The position numbers were made by a program, and so were the translations under genes. From Parietaria judaica (Eukaryota > Streptophyta > Magnoliopsida > Rosales > Urticaceae), in the NCBI GenBank assembly GCA_954871525.1, contig OX940863.1:22208001-22272000 (forward strand): a stretch of 64,000 nucleotides of DNA, written 5' to 3'. Numbering within the stretch: the first letter of the stretch is position 1; every line of letters starts with the position of its first letter. The notes beneath the pieces were generated by a model, which saw only the letters and a list, made by a program, of their open reading frames with translations, did no database searches and was not told where the DNA came from. Positions 29,201 to 40,838 of the stretch are shown here, piece after piece.

Positions 29201-32039
29201 TTTGGTGAGTTCTTTGCAGGACGCGCCAAATAGTTCTTTCTTCTTGCTCCATCCGTGCGCACACAATCCGACTGGGGTTGACCCGACTGAAGAACAATGG
29301 AGAGAAATTTCGTATCATTTCAAAGTATAGTCTTGCTAATTGAAAATTTGAACTTGTAGCTTTTCAAATATGAAATTGTAGCATAAAAATAAGATAAAAA
29401 AAACTCACTTATATAAAGGAATTAATATTTCGTTCGACAAATACAATTTTATGCTATTGGCGGCAAAATTTCAATTTTCAGGTAAAGTACCATTTCGCCT
29501 TCTTTGACATGGCGTATCAGGGATTCACAAGCGGAGATCTCGACACCGATGCCAAGTCAATCAAAATCTTCATCGAGGATGGCAATTACATCGGTTGTGC
29601 TCAGTCTTTTACAAAGAATATGGGATTGTACGGACACCGAGTCGGGTGTCTCAGGCAAGCGAATCATCACACTTTTACTTCTTAACACATTTTAACTATT
29701 ACATAAGTTTTCAATTCTCATCATTCATTTTTTTAATTCCTCTTCCAATCGAATTTTTTAGCATCAATTTCGTGGTTTGATCGTGATATATTATCATTGA
29801 TTGAATTAACACCTGATTCAGCGTGCTTTGCTCGGATGAAGCGAAGGCGAATTCAGTGAAAAGGCGAGTTTTGCAGATTGCGAGGGCTATGTATGGCTCT
29901 CCTCCGGTGTACGGTGCATTGCTGGTCTCGACGATCTTGAGCGATTCGGATATTAGATCACTCTGGACCAGAGAAGTCAAGGTATAATACTTGAAAGTAA
30001 TCCATCGAAGAAACCTTATAATTTAACTATTCTCGAAAAGTACATTTTATTTTCTTTATTTCATTTATAATGAAATCCCTCAAGATCATAAAGTTCTGTG
30101 TCCTAAAATGAACCTCATTAATAGCATGATCGACAAAATTTTTACATATTAGATTTATTATTTCTTAATTATTTATAAGTTACTTAATGATTAATATATT
30201 AAATAGTTAATAATTAATAATTAATAATTAAATTATATATCATTGAAATTATAATAAATGTACAATTATTAATTAAATTATTAAAAAATAATTATTCACT
30301 CAGCAAACTAATGATAAAAAAACAGCTTTAAATTAAGTTTTGGTTCCTTGATAAAGTATTAAACTATAATTTTAGTTTTCAAAACTAGTTTAAGTTTATA
30401 TATATAATAAAAATAATAAATTTTAAAATTACTCCAATTCTGATCAAAATTTTGTTCATCAACTCTTACTTTCTTCGTGCCTCGACACTCAAAAGGCGAT
30501 GACCGATCGCATCAAGCAAAGCCGCTCAGCACTGCGCGATAATCTCGAGAAATTAGGCTCTCCTCTCGATTGGTCACATATAACAAGCCAGGTCTAAACA
30601 AAACTATATATTTTAAAAAAAAAAATCCAAGAATTTAAAGCACAAAATTCTTAGCTTTTCCATTGAAACTACAGGTGGGAATGTTCTGCTACTCCGGCCT
30701 AACATCTCGTCAAGTCGATCGGCTTGCAAGTGAATTCCACGTCCACGTGCCCCGCGATGCAAGAATTAGGTATATATCTTCATGATCAACTTTTATCATA
30801 GCCGGCCCTTGCTATAGGAAAATAAGTTTGCGTTAGACCCCAAATTTTTTTGGCCTCCATAATAAAACATTATAGCAAATACATAGTGATAGGTTGTATA
30901 CAAAACTTAAATCGAAATTCATATATACTTCTACATATAATTATGTATTTATACGTCTAAATTTGTACTTGAATATTTTCGATCATATTTAGCAATATTA
31001 GTTAAATATATAATTTTGTGAGAGTTTCAAAATTTTACTTTGCCAAGAATCTTGACATACTTAGAGTCAACCGTGTCACGCTCTTACATCACATATCTAT
31101 GATCTTAGTCAAAATGTCCATGTTTCATATAGATCAACGTATAAAAAAAGATAATGGTGGCAAAAGTAATCAATCTTTTTGAAATTCGGGCTACGTAATC
31201 ATAAGCTCTCAATTGAGCGGATACCCAAAGACTGAAATGTATGTCAATCAATGTCTCCCTTATAAAACCATTCGTGAACGTCAAAAAATAGTACACGTTG
31301 TCCCCCAAAAAAAAATAGTACACGTTGTTCCCCAAAAAAAAATAGTACTACACGCAGCTCGAATTTACATATTTTCTCTAATATTTGTCCAAATATTTTC
31401 CCAATTATTTACCGTACTATTTGGACAAAATATGTTAGATCCGAGCTACACACGTGTACTATTTTTTTTACTTTCATTGACGGTCTTATAACAGAAACAC
31501 TGGTTGACACAAATTTTCATTCTTGGGTTCGAACGCTCACCCTCCAAAGTTTCCGTATTCCATTAGAATGGTTGGAAACCGCGTTTCCAAACGCGTTTCT
31601 CAAACAATAGCACTTCCGACCTGAGGTCATCGAAACCTCTCGTTTCGACAACCACTAGGTCGATCCCCCGAAAGAGCATCCAAAGACGCTTTCGTTTCGG
31701 AAATCTCCCTAGGAAACGACTCTCGTGAACATCGTTATGATTGTCTAGATAATAGTTGGTGGCCTAATCCGCACAATTGGTAGCATGGGCTTACCCGCCC
31801 AAACTTAAAAAAGACTGGATATTTTTATTACCATTAACCTTATATAAAATTTAAAAAAAAAAATTACCTAAAAGAAACAATATATTACTTTTATTATTTG
31901 ATTATTATGCATATCTAAGTGTGTCACGCTAATTTAATATGATGATGATGATGTTGGCAAATGCAGCATGGCGGGTGTGACCTCAAGCAACGTTGCTTAC
32001 TTGGCTAAGGCCATCCACGGAGTTACCACCAGCTCTTAG
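26276..32039 (+). CDS. Aspartate aminotransferase, mitochondrial-type, divergent
   Basis: Ten exons (26276-26455, 26536-26621, 27401-27601, 29004-29109, 29220-29324, 29482-29654, 29822-29981, 30496-30591, 30675-30769, 31967-32039) give an uninterrupted 424-residue PLP enzyme for aspartate + 2-oxoglutarate to oxaloacetate + glutamate. It is closest to plant mitochondrial forms. The Arg/Ser-rich N-terminus ([19 protein letters not shown]) looks like a presequence. Seen: [10 protein letters not shown] (phosphate loop), [13 protein letters not shown] (Asn), FFDMAYQGF (Asp and Tyr), [14 protein letters not shown] (Schiff-base Lys and phosphate Arg), [10 protein letters not shown] (substrate Arg) and ARISMAG (carboxylate Arg). 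Odd: the family EYLPMGG segment reads GSTSMAA, so the Tyr that contacts the partner subunit's PLP phosphate is Ser. Intron 6 has a GC donor (CTCAG|GCAAGC). Introns 2, 3 and 9 carry repeat or transposon DNA. Start could also be Met at 26294. Confidence 0.93.
26650..27012. repeat. Possible decayed long-TIR element in aminotransferase intron 2
   Basis: GGATAACTGCGGCATAAATATCAAAA at the left faces TTTTTGTCGCAATTACC at the right, resembling the family A-C Mutator-like ends. Interior pairing is weak. Flanks TTTTATTAC and TTTTATTTT are only a partial match for a target duplication. Confidence 0.35.
27741..28935. mobile_element. Non-autonomous hAT/Harbinger-type element in aminotransferase intron 3
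   Basis: The ends GGGTCCGTTTGTTTACATTA and GTGCAAACAAACACAGCC form an inverted repeat. Subterminal ATTAAGATTAAGA words also pair. The interior includes three tandem copies (28195-28310) of a (TA)n plus TCCATTAAAAATATA unit and a repeated AAATTTGGAAATATGTAAAT block (28160, 28410). It occupies most of the intron between 27601 and 29004. The target duplication is not certain. Confidence 0.7.
31270..31490. mobile_element. Foldback MITE in aminotransferase intron 9
   Basis: GAACGTCAAAAAATAGTACACGT at the left pairs with ACGTGTACTATTTTTTTTAC and CATTGACGGTC at the right. Inner AGCTCGAATTTACATATTTT pairs with AAAATATGTTAGATCCGAGCT. The left arm has two tandem copies of AATAGTACACGTTGTYCCCC. No target duplication was resolved. 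Confidence 0.6.
31495..31815 (+). repeat. SINE-like, GC-richer segment in aminotransferase intron 9
   Basis: A B-box-like GGGTTCGAACGCTC (31526) is followed by a hairpin-rich stretch (GGAAACCGCGTTTCC, CGTTTCGGAAATCTCC). The end is GGGCTTACCCGCCCAAACTT plus an A run. The 5' end and target duplication were not found, so SINE origin is an inference. Confidence 0.35.
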
Positions 32040-32172
32040 ATATACAACATCCTTTCTTCTTTTTCTTTTTTCTTCCTAAGTTTTGATTTGTGAACTTGTG
32101 CTAAGTAGTTTTTGGGATTGAATTTTGAGAATTTTGGACGTTATGACTATATTGAGACATATTGTTAAAAAT

Positions 32173-32724
32173 TAGGGTGGCAATTTGGGTTTCGTGTCGT
32201 GTTCGTGCTGGGTCTTAATCATTTTTTACTTATTTTATGTAAATACAGACTCGGCCCATTTATTAATTAGACCCGCCCCATTTAAATACCGTGTTTATCG
32301 TGTCTACCCTTTTAGCCCATTTAACATATTCATGTATTATAAAATATTAAATTAGTTCAATTTATATTCATTTAACTTAATTTTTTAATTATATTGTCGA
32401 AGATTTTAAAATTTACTAACATTTTATATGTTCATTAATTGTACGATGTAATAAATAAGTAAAAAATATAAATTTTATATATATAATAAGTATTAAAATA
32501 CTTAATAATATGTATAAAATGCAACTTTTTGCTCTTTAATTGTGTCTAATTGGGTCTCGTCGTGTTATCGTGTTCGTGACGTGTTTAACCGTTATTTAAC
32601 CGTGTTAATCGTGTTGGACACGGTTGGACCCAAATCCATTTATTGTAGACCCAGAGGTCAGACCCGTTTAAATCGTGACGTAACCGTTTCGTGTTTCAAG
32701 TCTGGCCCCAAATAATCACCTCTA
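32173..32724. mobile_element. hAT MITE (552 bp) downstream of the aminotransferase gene
   Basis: Ends TAGGGTGGCAATTTGGGT and CCCCAAATAATCACCTCTA are flanked by 8-bp repeats TTAAAAAT and ATAAAAAT (7 of 8 match). Repeated CGTGTCGTGTT-like words lie near both ends, as in the widespread plant elements starting TAGRGGTGGCAA. It begins 134 bases after the stop codon and may supply or disrupt the 3' end. Confidence 0.82.
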
Positions 32725-32964
32725 ATAAAAATAAATAAAATAAAAAGATGGAGATGGACCTACAAGTCACGGGCACATGGGCAATGGCCTTTGAGCGTTG
32801 ACACTCGATGCTTCTGCTACAAATACTGCCCCATGGGCCATACTTCACCTGCCGACAATATGAAACTTATATATACATATATCTTTAGAAATCTTGTTAG
32901 TTAAATAATTTTAATTAAATAATATTTTTATATAATTTTAATTTTAATTAATTTCACTAAATTA

Positions 32965-33044
32965 TACTTTGATAAATTAATAACTTCGATGATATAGTAA
33001 AATTTTCTGATCACAAATAATTTATAAAGGTTTTACTTTATATT
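32965..33044. mobile_element. Very short Emigrant/Lemi1-like pogo remnant
   Basis: GATAAATTAATAACTTCGAT on the left and AATTTATAAAGGTTTTACT on the right are the two ends of the pogo family at 14479, about 80 bp apart. This is an extreme internal deletion. Confidence 0.6.
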
Positions 33045-33813
33045 AAAAAACTAAATTAATTTAGTATGTTTTTTTAAGCATGAAGTTTTTTTTTTTAATC
33101 AAAATTACAATACATTAGGATTTATTTTATTTTTTGTATTTAAATTCATTTTTCTCACTTTTCAGTTTTGAGTTTTAGGACACCTTCACATATATTTTTT
33201 ACATATTATATAATAATAGCCAAAAACTTTCTTTCCATATATCTCTTGAATGGCTGTAACTCTCTGCTTGTCAATTATTTTTCTTTTTCCCATATGTCTT
33301 TAGCTCTTGGTTTCCGACATTCATTATTGAGGACATAAAATGAGCATATAAACATTTTGGAGAATTTTCTATCTATGGAGTTTTTTATATTTATATATAT
33401 ATATATATATTGTCATTTTATTTGTTAATTAGAAACACCTAACTTTTATATAAAAAAAATAAAATTAAATTAAAGTTCACTATTTGTAAGATTACATAAT
33501 ACATACGTATCAATTATGTCTTTTTACATTGCAAAAAAAATTGAACTTTAAACTCCGTATTAGAGGCGGAGCCCGGTTGAATTCCAATTACATTAGCAGA
33601 CACCGCGCTTACTAAAATAATTTTTTTAATTATTTTCAAATAAAATTATAAAGTTATAACATAAAAAATGAATACGAATTGATATCTCTCAAATTTAAGG
33701 ATGGGCGGGTTTCCCGTCTGGAATTAATGCACGGCCCCATATAACCCGTGACCGTTCAACCCCGAGTGGAGATCGCATGTGGGGAAGATAATGGCCTCTC
33801 CGTCCTGTATGTC

Positions 33814-33860
<47 letters not shown>

Positions 33861-34720
33861 GGACCTAATGTGACATGGCTTGTTACCAAGAGTTCTGATT
33901 AGTGAATAATAAATGAGAATAATTGCAAAGGAATGTCCCAAATAATAAATATTTGGTACATATTATGTCCCACTTTCTTGCATTTTCCACATTTTTTATT
34001 TATCTAAAGATTGCCTGCAAATACAGACCTCGTGTGACCATATTTATTCACTTGCTTTATATTGATTTGATATTTTACTAGATCAAACTTATTATATCAT
34101 CAATATTATTGTCAATAATATTCTTGTCATATATATTATATATAGCTATATGTTACAACCTAAGTCGTAGAAGAGTCAAAAGCTATTTTGATATAGCTAT
34201 CTGATCAGCACGTTTTGGTTGAAAATTGCAATAAAAATTACGTCGTCTCACAAGTCTGCATGTCTGATGAGACTTGATAAGTTGATAAAACAATAATAAA
34301 GTCGAGTAAATATTTTGAAATTTTATATTGAGCTATAAAATTAAGAGAAAATATGAAACTTTTTAATTTTTCTTAGAAATGACAACAAAAAATAATAATA
34401 ACTAGCAGACGAACCACGATGACTATATTTTAGTGCATATTTATTAAAACACGTATAAAATAATAATTAAAAAAACTTATCTAATATTATTATTATAATG
34501 TATCGTACAAAAAAACTTATTGTACGTCTAAAATTAATTCTGTACTCTAGTAGAAAATAAAATTAGCAGTGTCGGTCTACAAATATTTTTATTCAATACG
34601 TCTTATATAATAAGGCGAAAAATTAATGTAATTTCTTCATCAGATCACTCTAATCAGTACAATATAAAGTAATTTACTCACATTAAACATACAATTAAAT
34701 GGCACTATATATGGTCCAGT

Positions 34721-34769
<49 letters not shown>

Positions 34770-35389
34770 AATGTATCTTTTTTGTTAAAGATTAAATGTA
34801 TCTAATTAAATGGCATGTATTTAAATTGTGGTGGTAGTTGTGTTCAGTGTTCAATGTTCAATAAGTGAGGGTTGGAATTTAACAAAAACCACTATCAAGA
34901 AAAAAAAAACTATTGCTTTTAATTTATTGATTATCATAATACACCCAACTATATCAATTAAATGACATTGATTACCTATAAGTATATAACATTGCATCTT
35001 TAATTTGTACCCTCCAAAATATTTACTAAACATATTGTTGCATATTTATATATTTAAGATAGTATAAAAGTAATATAACTCATCAATTTTTATTAAAGCT
35101 ACATAACAAAATTATCACATTATTAATTTAATAAGTAAGTCATGAAATAAAATAAAATAAAATAAAATAAATCGTTCTAGTAGAAGCAATATTACTTGAA
35201 GATGTTTCAAAAAATAAATTCACATACTTGCTCAGCTCCTAATCAAAATGAATGACATACAAAACAATATATTATATATATGACACAAAATTTTATAAAG
35301 AGATAGAGATTGAGAAATCACATAGAAAAATTAAACAATAATAACATAAAATGTACTAATAATATGAAGCCAAACCCTAATTTTATATA
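33045..35389. other. Intergenic, no gene; long TA tracts
   Basis: (TA)n tracts lie near 33396-33410, 33817-33857 and 34724-34766. GAGGCGGAGCCCGG at 33563 may be a lone hAT end. A GC-richer island at 33700-33810 has no recognisable domain. The rest is featureless AT-rich DNA. Confidence 0.4.
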
Positions 35390-36085
35390 TCATCGTCGAC
35401 GGTAACAGCCAAAAAAACACAGCGTCGACTTAGGAGAGCCCTCACCAACCTCGTTGTCTTCCTCCTCGAAGGAGGTCGTCGAGCTCGAGCTCGAAAACCA
35501 GCTGGCGCTCGTGCTCCGACCGCGGAACACCGATGTTTGACTCTCTGAGGTGTCGCCCTCGGACTGAGAAAAAGGCGAGAATATTCGGCGCGGTTTGAGC
35601 TTGATGAGAGCATAGCGAATCCCGAGCTTTTTTGGTAAAATCGAGCTAAACAAGTTCGAAGATCTCCAAACCCGGAGCTTGCTCGATTTTTGAAAGCTTT
35701 GAAAACCAGGACTATGCCGAAAAAACTCAAAACGCCCGGTATTTTGCGACGGTTTCACAGCCCCTAGATGATGTTGTTCGTGATTATGATAATGGTGATC
35801 TAATTTCTCCGACGTGTCATGGCCGTTGAGGAAAAATGACGGCGGCGGCGTCAGTGGCGGAGTGTCTGGATCAGCGAAGTTCCGATCACGAGACGCTGTA
35901 TTTTTTGGCGTGCCGGGCTCGGACTCCCAGAGGAAGGGGACGGAGCCTCGCCCGCCGGTGTAGTAGAGGCGGCGCGACGACGGGCTGGCCCGGGAGCTCT
36001 CCTTCGAGAGAAGCCTCGAGAAGAACTTGTCCTCTTGCGACATGTCGATCGCAGTCTTGTGATCGCCGGAATAAACGCAAGACAT
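35390..36085 (-). CDS. Plant-specific DUF688-like protein, 231 aa, single exon
   Basis: The start at 36085 is the first ATG in the leader; the open frame continues upstream but without ATG. The protein has a basic/Ser-rich N-terminus with SQEDKFFSRLLSKESS. Then come the motif GSVPFLWESEPGTPK (about residues 47-61) and DTPPLTPPPSFFL, a His-rich stretch, a basic central part (RVWRSSNLFSSILPKK, IKLKPRRIFS), a Ser-rich region, and the tail CFFGCYRRR. The VPFxWExxPGTPK signature is typical of plant proteins annotated DUF688 or unknown. Biochemical function is not known, so none is assigned. GC content is well above the flanks, supporting coding. Confidence 0.82.
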   Translation of the reverse strand: MSCVYSGDHKTAIDMSQEDKFFSRLLSKESSRASPSSRRLYYTGGRGSVPFLWESEPGTPKNTASRDRNFADPDTPPLTPPPSFFLNGHDTSEKLDHHYHNHEQHHLGAVKPSQNTGRFEFFRHSPGFQSFQKSSKLRVWRSSNLFSSILPKKLGIRYALIKLKPRRIFSPFSQSEGDTSESQTSVFRGRSTSASWFSSSSSTTSFEEEDNEVGEGSPKSTLCFFGCYRRR

Positions 36086-36277
36086 TAGGGTTACGATGTG
36101 TTCGATCGAACTGTGGTTTTGAATAGAGTTTGATGAGTTAGTTTGTTTTTCTTTTTGGTGAAGAAAAATGTGAGAAAATTGAGTGAAGAACAAGGAAGAG
36201 AAAGTGAGAGAATATGGCTTATTTTCTTGAATTTTTTCGGTGCGTTAAATTACTTACATGGAGAGGTACTTATACTG

Positions 36278-36288
36278 TATATATATAG
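36278..36288 (-). promoter_or_regulatory. Probable TATA box of the DUF688-like gene
   Basis: On the minus strand CTATATATATA lies about 195 bases upstream of the ATG at 36085. It is followed by a CT-rich leader, as common in plant genes. Confidence 0.5.
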
Positions 36289-36304
36289 GTGTACGTATTA
36301 TGGG

Positions 36305-36336
<32 letters not shown>

Positions 36337-36409
36337 GGAATATGTGACTATGTGGCTTATATGCAAGATAATTATTGACAGTAAATGTTAAAAAAAAAAT
36401 GTGTGGAGG

Positions 36410-36956
36410 CAGGGCGGAGTCAGAACTTTGACTAAGAGGGGGCGAAAATTAGTAAACCCTAAATTTTAAAATAAAACAAGATATTGAAACTACTATATAA
36501 ATAGCATTATAAATGTTTTTTTTTTAGAACTTTCGGTTTATGAAAATAGTTCATTAGGATCACTATATGATTAGAATTCTACATATTACATTCTCAAAAT
36601 ATTAATATAATTTTTTTTTCAATATTTAAAATTTTGCACGTTTTTATTCATTAGTTTTGTAAGTAGTAATTATTTTAGTATACTTATAATTAAGTTAAAG
36701 TACAAAAGACCATGAAAAAAAATTATAATCATAAAAATTATTGTTAAAAAAAATTAAAAAATATGTTGGGATTGGGAATTGAACTCAGGGCTTTAACTTG
36801 GAAGAGCAACAAAAGTCCACCATACTAGAGTGACATTTTGTGTGCAAATGCTATGATTATTATAATTTATATAGAAACTTATAGTAATATGACCAAATTA
36901 AAACCAAAATAACGAGCTCGGACCAAGTGGGGGCGGCCGCCCCCGCTCCGCCCCTG
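36410..36956. mobile_element. Non-autonomous hAT element, CAGGG family (547 bp)
   Basis: Ends CAGGGCGGAGTCAG and CCGCTCCGCCCCTG are flanked by the exact 8-bp duplication TGTGGAGG (36402-36409, 36957-36964). Subterminal AGAGGGGGCGAAAATT and AGTGGGGGCGGCCG match the element at 22123. A tRNA-like stretch (36770-36835, minus strand) has a B-box-like GAGTTCAATTCCC. It lies upstream of the DUF688-like gene. Confidence 0.93.
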
Positions 36957-37228
36957 TGTGGAGGGGTGTTATCGATCATAAATAGAAACTCTTTAAATAT
37001 GAGTAAATATTACTTATGGTAATTGTACGGTTTAGTTCAACAATTTGCTTAAATTTTTTTCTTTCTCGATTTCTCTCTTAAATATCATTTGCGTCATTTA
37101 CTACTTTATTTTTTAATAAGCAATCTCAAACGGACCCTAGATTAGATAGCTCACCACAACGGTTTAGTTTTAAGTTAAAAAATCGTCATTTTTAATAATA
37201 TAACAAACATGACAAGCTTGAAAGGTTA

Positions 37229-37590
37229 GTACAATAAAACCTCAAAATAACCTCAATTAAATAATAATTTTGTCCGTTCCCGACTCGGGCCTAACTAGTT
37301 AAATTAATAATTCTCTAAATTAATAAGATAATAACTTTTTAAGAAGTATATAGGTCACAAGTGAATATAAATCAATAATTGAATATAAAAAAATATTACA
37401 TGTATAATCTTGAAATTACTATAAATAAAATATAATATGGCATAACTAGTTATAAAATAATCTTAAATAAAAATAAATTACACTAATTAACTAATCGTGA
37501 AAATGTATTTTATGATTATGTCTCTTTCAACTTCAACTCTAAGCTTCCGCATGACATTAAGAAGATTCAATTTTGTACTTTTTTTTATTA
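37229..37590. mobile_element. Emigrant/Lemi1-like pogo MITE, copy 2, truncated
   Basis: The left end ACAATAAAACCTCAAAATAA and a body with GTTCCCGACTCGGGCCTAAC match 14479-15046. Similarity stops after GATTCAATTTTGTAC, so the right third is missing. Confidence 0.72.
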
Positions 37591-39284
37591 CGTGACAAAC
37601 ATGACTAACCTACAATGCCTTAGTTTTTGCATTATAGATTACATTTTGGATATTATGCGGGAATTTAGCGTTCATTGTCAACTTTTAGAAGTTCTTATAA
37701 CTCATAGGTGGTCAAACGCCGAATATTATATGTCTTCACATGGAACTTCACGATAGCTAGCGAGATAACAAAAAAATTAATTACTTATGCTAATATTTTT
37801 TATATCACGGAGAATGTGTACGATTAAAAAATTTGGACAAATAAGTCATATTTTTTATTATATAATATATTAGATATTTATGTAGCAAATATCTCTTAAT
37901 CATAGAAAATTAACGATACTTACTCTAATTTCATCCATGGAGGTACCTAAGGGAAGGCGGAGTAGAAGTGCGCCTATAATGAAATAATAATTTCAAATCC
38001 CAGGGCCTCAAAAAACACAATTTAAGAGCCCTAAAATATGTTGAGCAATTTAGCTACATTGTGTATTGAAGAAAAAAAATATGGTCGAAAAAATTAAATA
38101 GATTTTGATTGGTACGTTTGCCTCTAAAAACGCTAGACTCGTATATTTTAAAGAGTATTTATTTATTATACAAAGATCTTATATATTTTTTAATTGAAAT
38201 TTAATCTTGCAATTTCAATAGGAGCTTCTAAAATTATTCCTCGACTCGTGCCCCAAAATTCCGAGACACGACCTAAATTTCATGGATATTTATTTTCTTC
38301 GAAAAATAAAAAGAAAAGAGACCGAAACCATCATTTGACACCATTCTGACTGCACTTTGGATACATAGTAGGTATCTGCCTAAACTAGTTCCAACTTTTT
38401 TTTTTTTTTGAATGGTACTAGTTCCAACTTTCAAGTAAGATCTAAGTTAAGATTTAATAATGGTGTAGTTGGTTGGTAGCACATTATATATATATATATA
38501 TATATAATTTTTATTTTTATTTTAAAATTCGAATTGTTTTTGCTACAATACTTCTTTATAATTAAAGCATCAAAGAAAGGATATCAAATCCGATAAAATA
38601 TAATTTCTTTATAAAAAGAATTCATACATTATAATACGAAACTCATGATTGTTTGGACTCTAGTAACATTAATGGTAATTTAATTGTATTTATAGATATA
38701 CGGAAATATACTTTTAGTCTTTTAGATATATAGGTGTCACTGTGACAGATCCATTATGAACTTCTTAAATATTTTACTCGCTTCTTTTGATCCGAGTTAT
38801 AACTAATTAACCAATAATTCAACCGCCTTGATTAAAAAATCTAGCCTTAGTTTATATATATATATATATGTATATATATATGTATATTAAACTCCATACA
38901 CTGACTATAATATAGCACAAATACTTATTTATAAAAATAAAAAACCAGGTTGGTATTGATCAATAGTTAAATTTTTATCCATTTATTATTCTTAATTAAT
39001 ACACATAAACTAACGCATAATTGATTTAATACATTATTTAAATTCTAATAATACAAATTCAATATGTCCTAACTATATCATGACATCATGTCCTAACTAG
39101 TACATATATATTATATCTGGCTAATATATATATATATATATATATTATGTTAGCTATATTAGAATTAAACTCTAATCCCCAAACTAAAACAACAAAGTCA
39201 ATCAATATTTTTTTAAAAAAAAAGTGACATAAAGAATTATAATAATTTAGTCTTAATGTGAGAAATACATCTATATGTGCTTAC
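37591..39284. other. Intergenic, no gene seen
   Basis: AT-rich DNA. AGGGCCTCAAAAAACACAAT near 38001 resembles decayed hAT-type repeats. TA tracts lie at 38483-38506, 38857-38885 and 39125-39145. Confidence 0.4.
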
Positions 39285-39300
39285 AAATCGTAAGCACGTA

Positions 39301-39505
39301 ACCAAGTTTGTTTGGCCTAATAGTAACACCACTACTCACCTCTCCTAGAGGTCACAGGTTCAAATTCCATGAGAAGCAAAATGATTGCTCATTTACATAT
39401 GTAAACTTGGCCAATAGTGTCAATCATTCTTACACTGAATATATGTAGTAATGCAAGAGTGCATTGTAATCTTGACCGATAACGCCACCCAATTCAAAAA
39501 AAATA
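39301..39505 (+). mobile_element. tRNA-derived SINE, copy 2
   Basis: This 205-bp copy has an A-box-like TGGCCTAATAGTAA, a B-box-like AGGTTCAAATTCC, a CTTGGCCAATAGTG body and an A-rich 3' end. The exact 16-bp duplication AAATCGTAAGCACGTA flanks it at 39285-39300 and 39506-39521. Confidence 0.92.
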
Positions 39506-39521
39506 AAATCGTAAGCACGTA

Positions 39522-40829
39522 TAAATTTATAAGGTATAAGCTGAAACTTGTATAGTGTAGCGTAAATAAAATTTAAATTATAAACATGAATGGTTTCAAT
39601 CGGATCATCACTACACTTATAAATTTGCATAAATGAGTTAATCAATTTCTAACAACAAGAGAATGGTTATGCATGAAAGTTTTGAGGTCCCATTTTCATG
39701 AAGTCAATGTCACATTTATCAGTTTGATAACAATATTCTTAAATATGCAATCTCAGCTAAAGAGATGTTTATATTAATAAATAGAAAATAATTATTCTAT
39801 GCATTGTATATATTTGCATTTTCTTAAACTTCTCGGAACTTTCTTTATGCTTTTATGTCAAACTATCGAGACTTTAGGCACTTAATTTTGTGTGGCATCT
39901 TTTAGAGAATCAATTAAATGCTTAACTGATATTTATATTATAGACGGATCCTTAAATAAGGGGATATTTGCGATAAAAGGACCACAAAATATTTTATTAT
40001 GTTTTAAATTTTATTTTGTTGTAACAAAAGTTTCAAAAAAGCAGAAAAGATCTTGTCGTAAGTTCCATTATTTTATAATGATAAAAATTTCGTAAAACGA
40101 AAAAGTAGTCCTTGTGTAAGATTCAAATTTCTTACGATGGAATCTTTTTTTGATATTTTGGAACTTTTCCCATGAAATAATAAAAATTAGATATGCCAAG
40201 TATACAGAGATACTTTGTGGTACTTTTGCCCCTAATCCTTTAGATAAATTGATATGGTTTGAAATAATTAGATAGTGACTGTGTATCATTTTGTTTTTTA
40301 AGAATTTGATGAACTCTAAGAGGGACATATTTTTTTATTTTTTTTATGTTCTTTTATAATTTCTTGAGTGAGCATAAAAGTGATGATAAGCAATTATGTA
40401 TACGCGCAAAAGAATTAGACTTTACCAATATAAACACATTAAACATAACACATTGTCACATATTTTATTTGATTATGATTTTGATTTTGATAGGGATGTC
40501 CATATTTTTCCTTGAATTTCATTGGTGAGATTTTCCGTATTAAATCGGTGTACCTTCATTTTGTTTTTTCTTTATTCACATATTTATGTCCGTTTCTCTT
40601 TACAAGGGTAGGAAATAAATTGAGCTATTGAGAAAATTTAAATTGTAATTATTAGCAGGGTTGCCCACTTGAAAATAGTTTATTAAACCCTAAATTTTAA
40701 TTAATAAAAAGAATAAGAATAAATATAAGAATAAGAAATATAACCCCACAAGGCTATGAAAAGATCATGAGAAAATTTCTCTTAGGCCATATTTAGATTT
40801 GGATATCAAATCCTATATTTATATTTCAA
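39522..40829. other. Intergenic, no gene seen
   Basis: Open frames up to 86 codons have AT-rich random-like composition. No terminal repeats were recognised. Confidence 0.35.
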
Positions 40830-40838
40830 TAATTCCAA

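Noticed and set aside
26276..32039. Aminotransferase as a pseudogene
   Set aside because: All ten exons join in frame without stops, and most catalytic residues are kept. The lost tyrosine alone is not enough.
35836..36126. Plus-strand open frame opposite the DUF688-like gene
   Set aside because: Arg/Ser-rich shadow of the conserved minus-strand protein.
36086..36193. N-terminal extension of the DUF688-like protein
   Set aside because: The extension has no ATG before 36085 and reads like a CT-rich leader.
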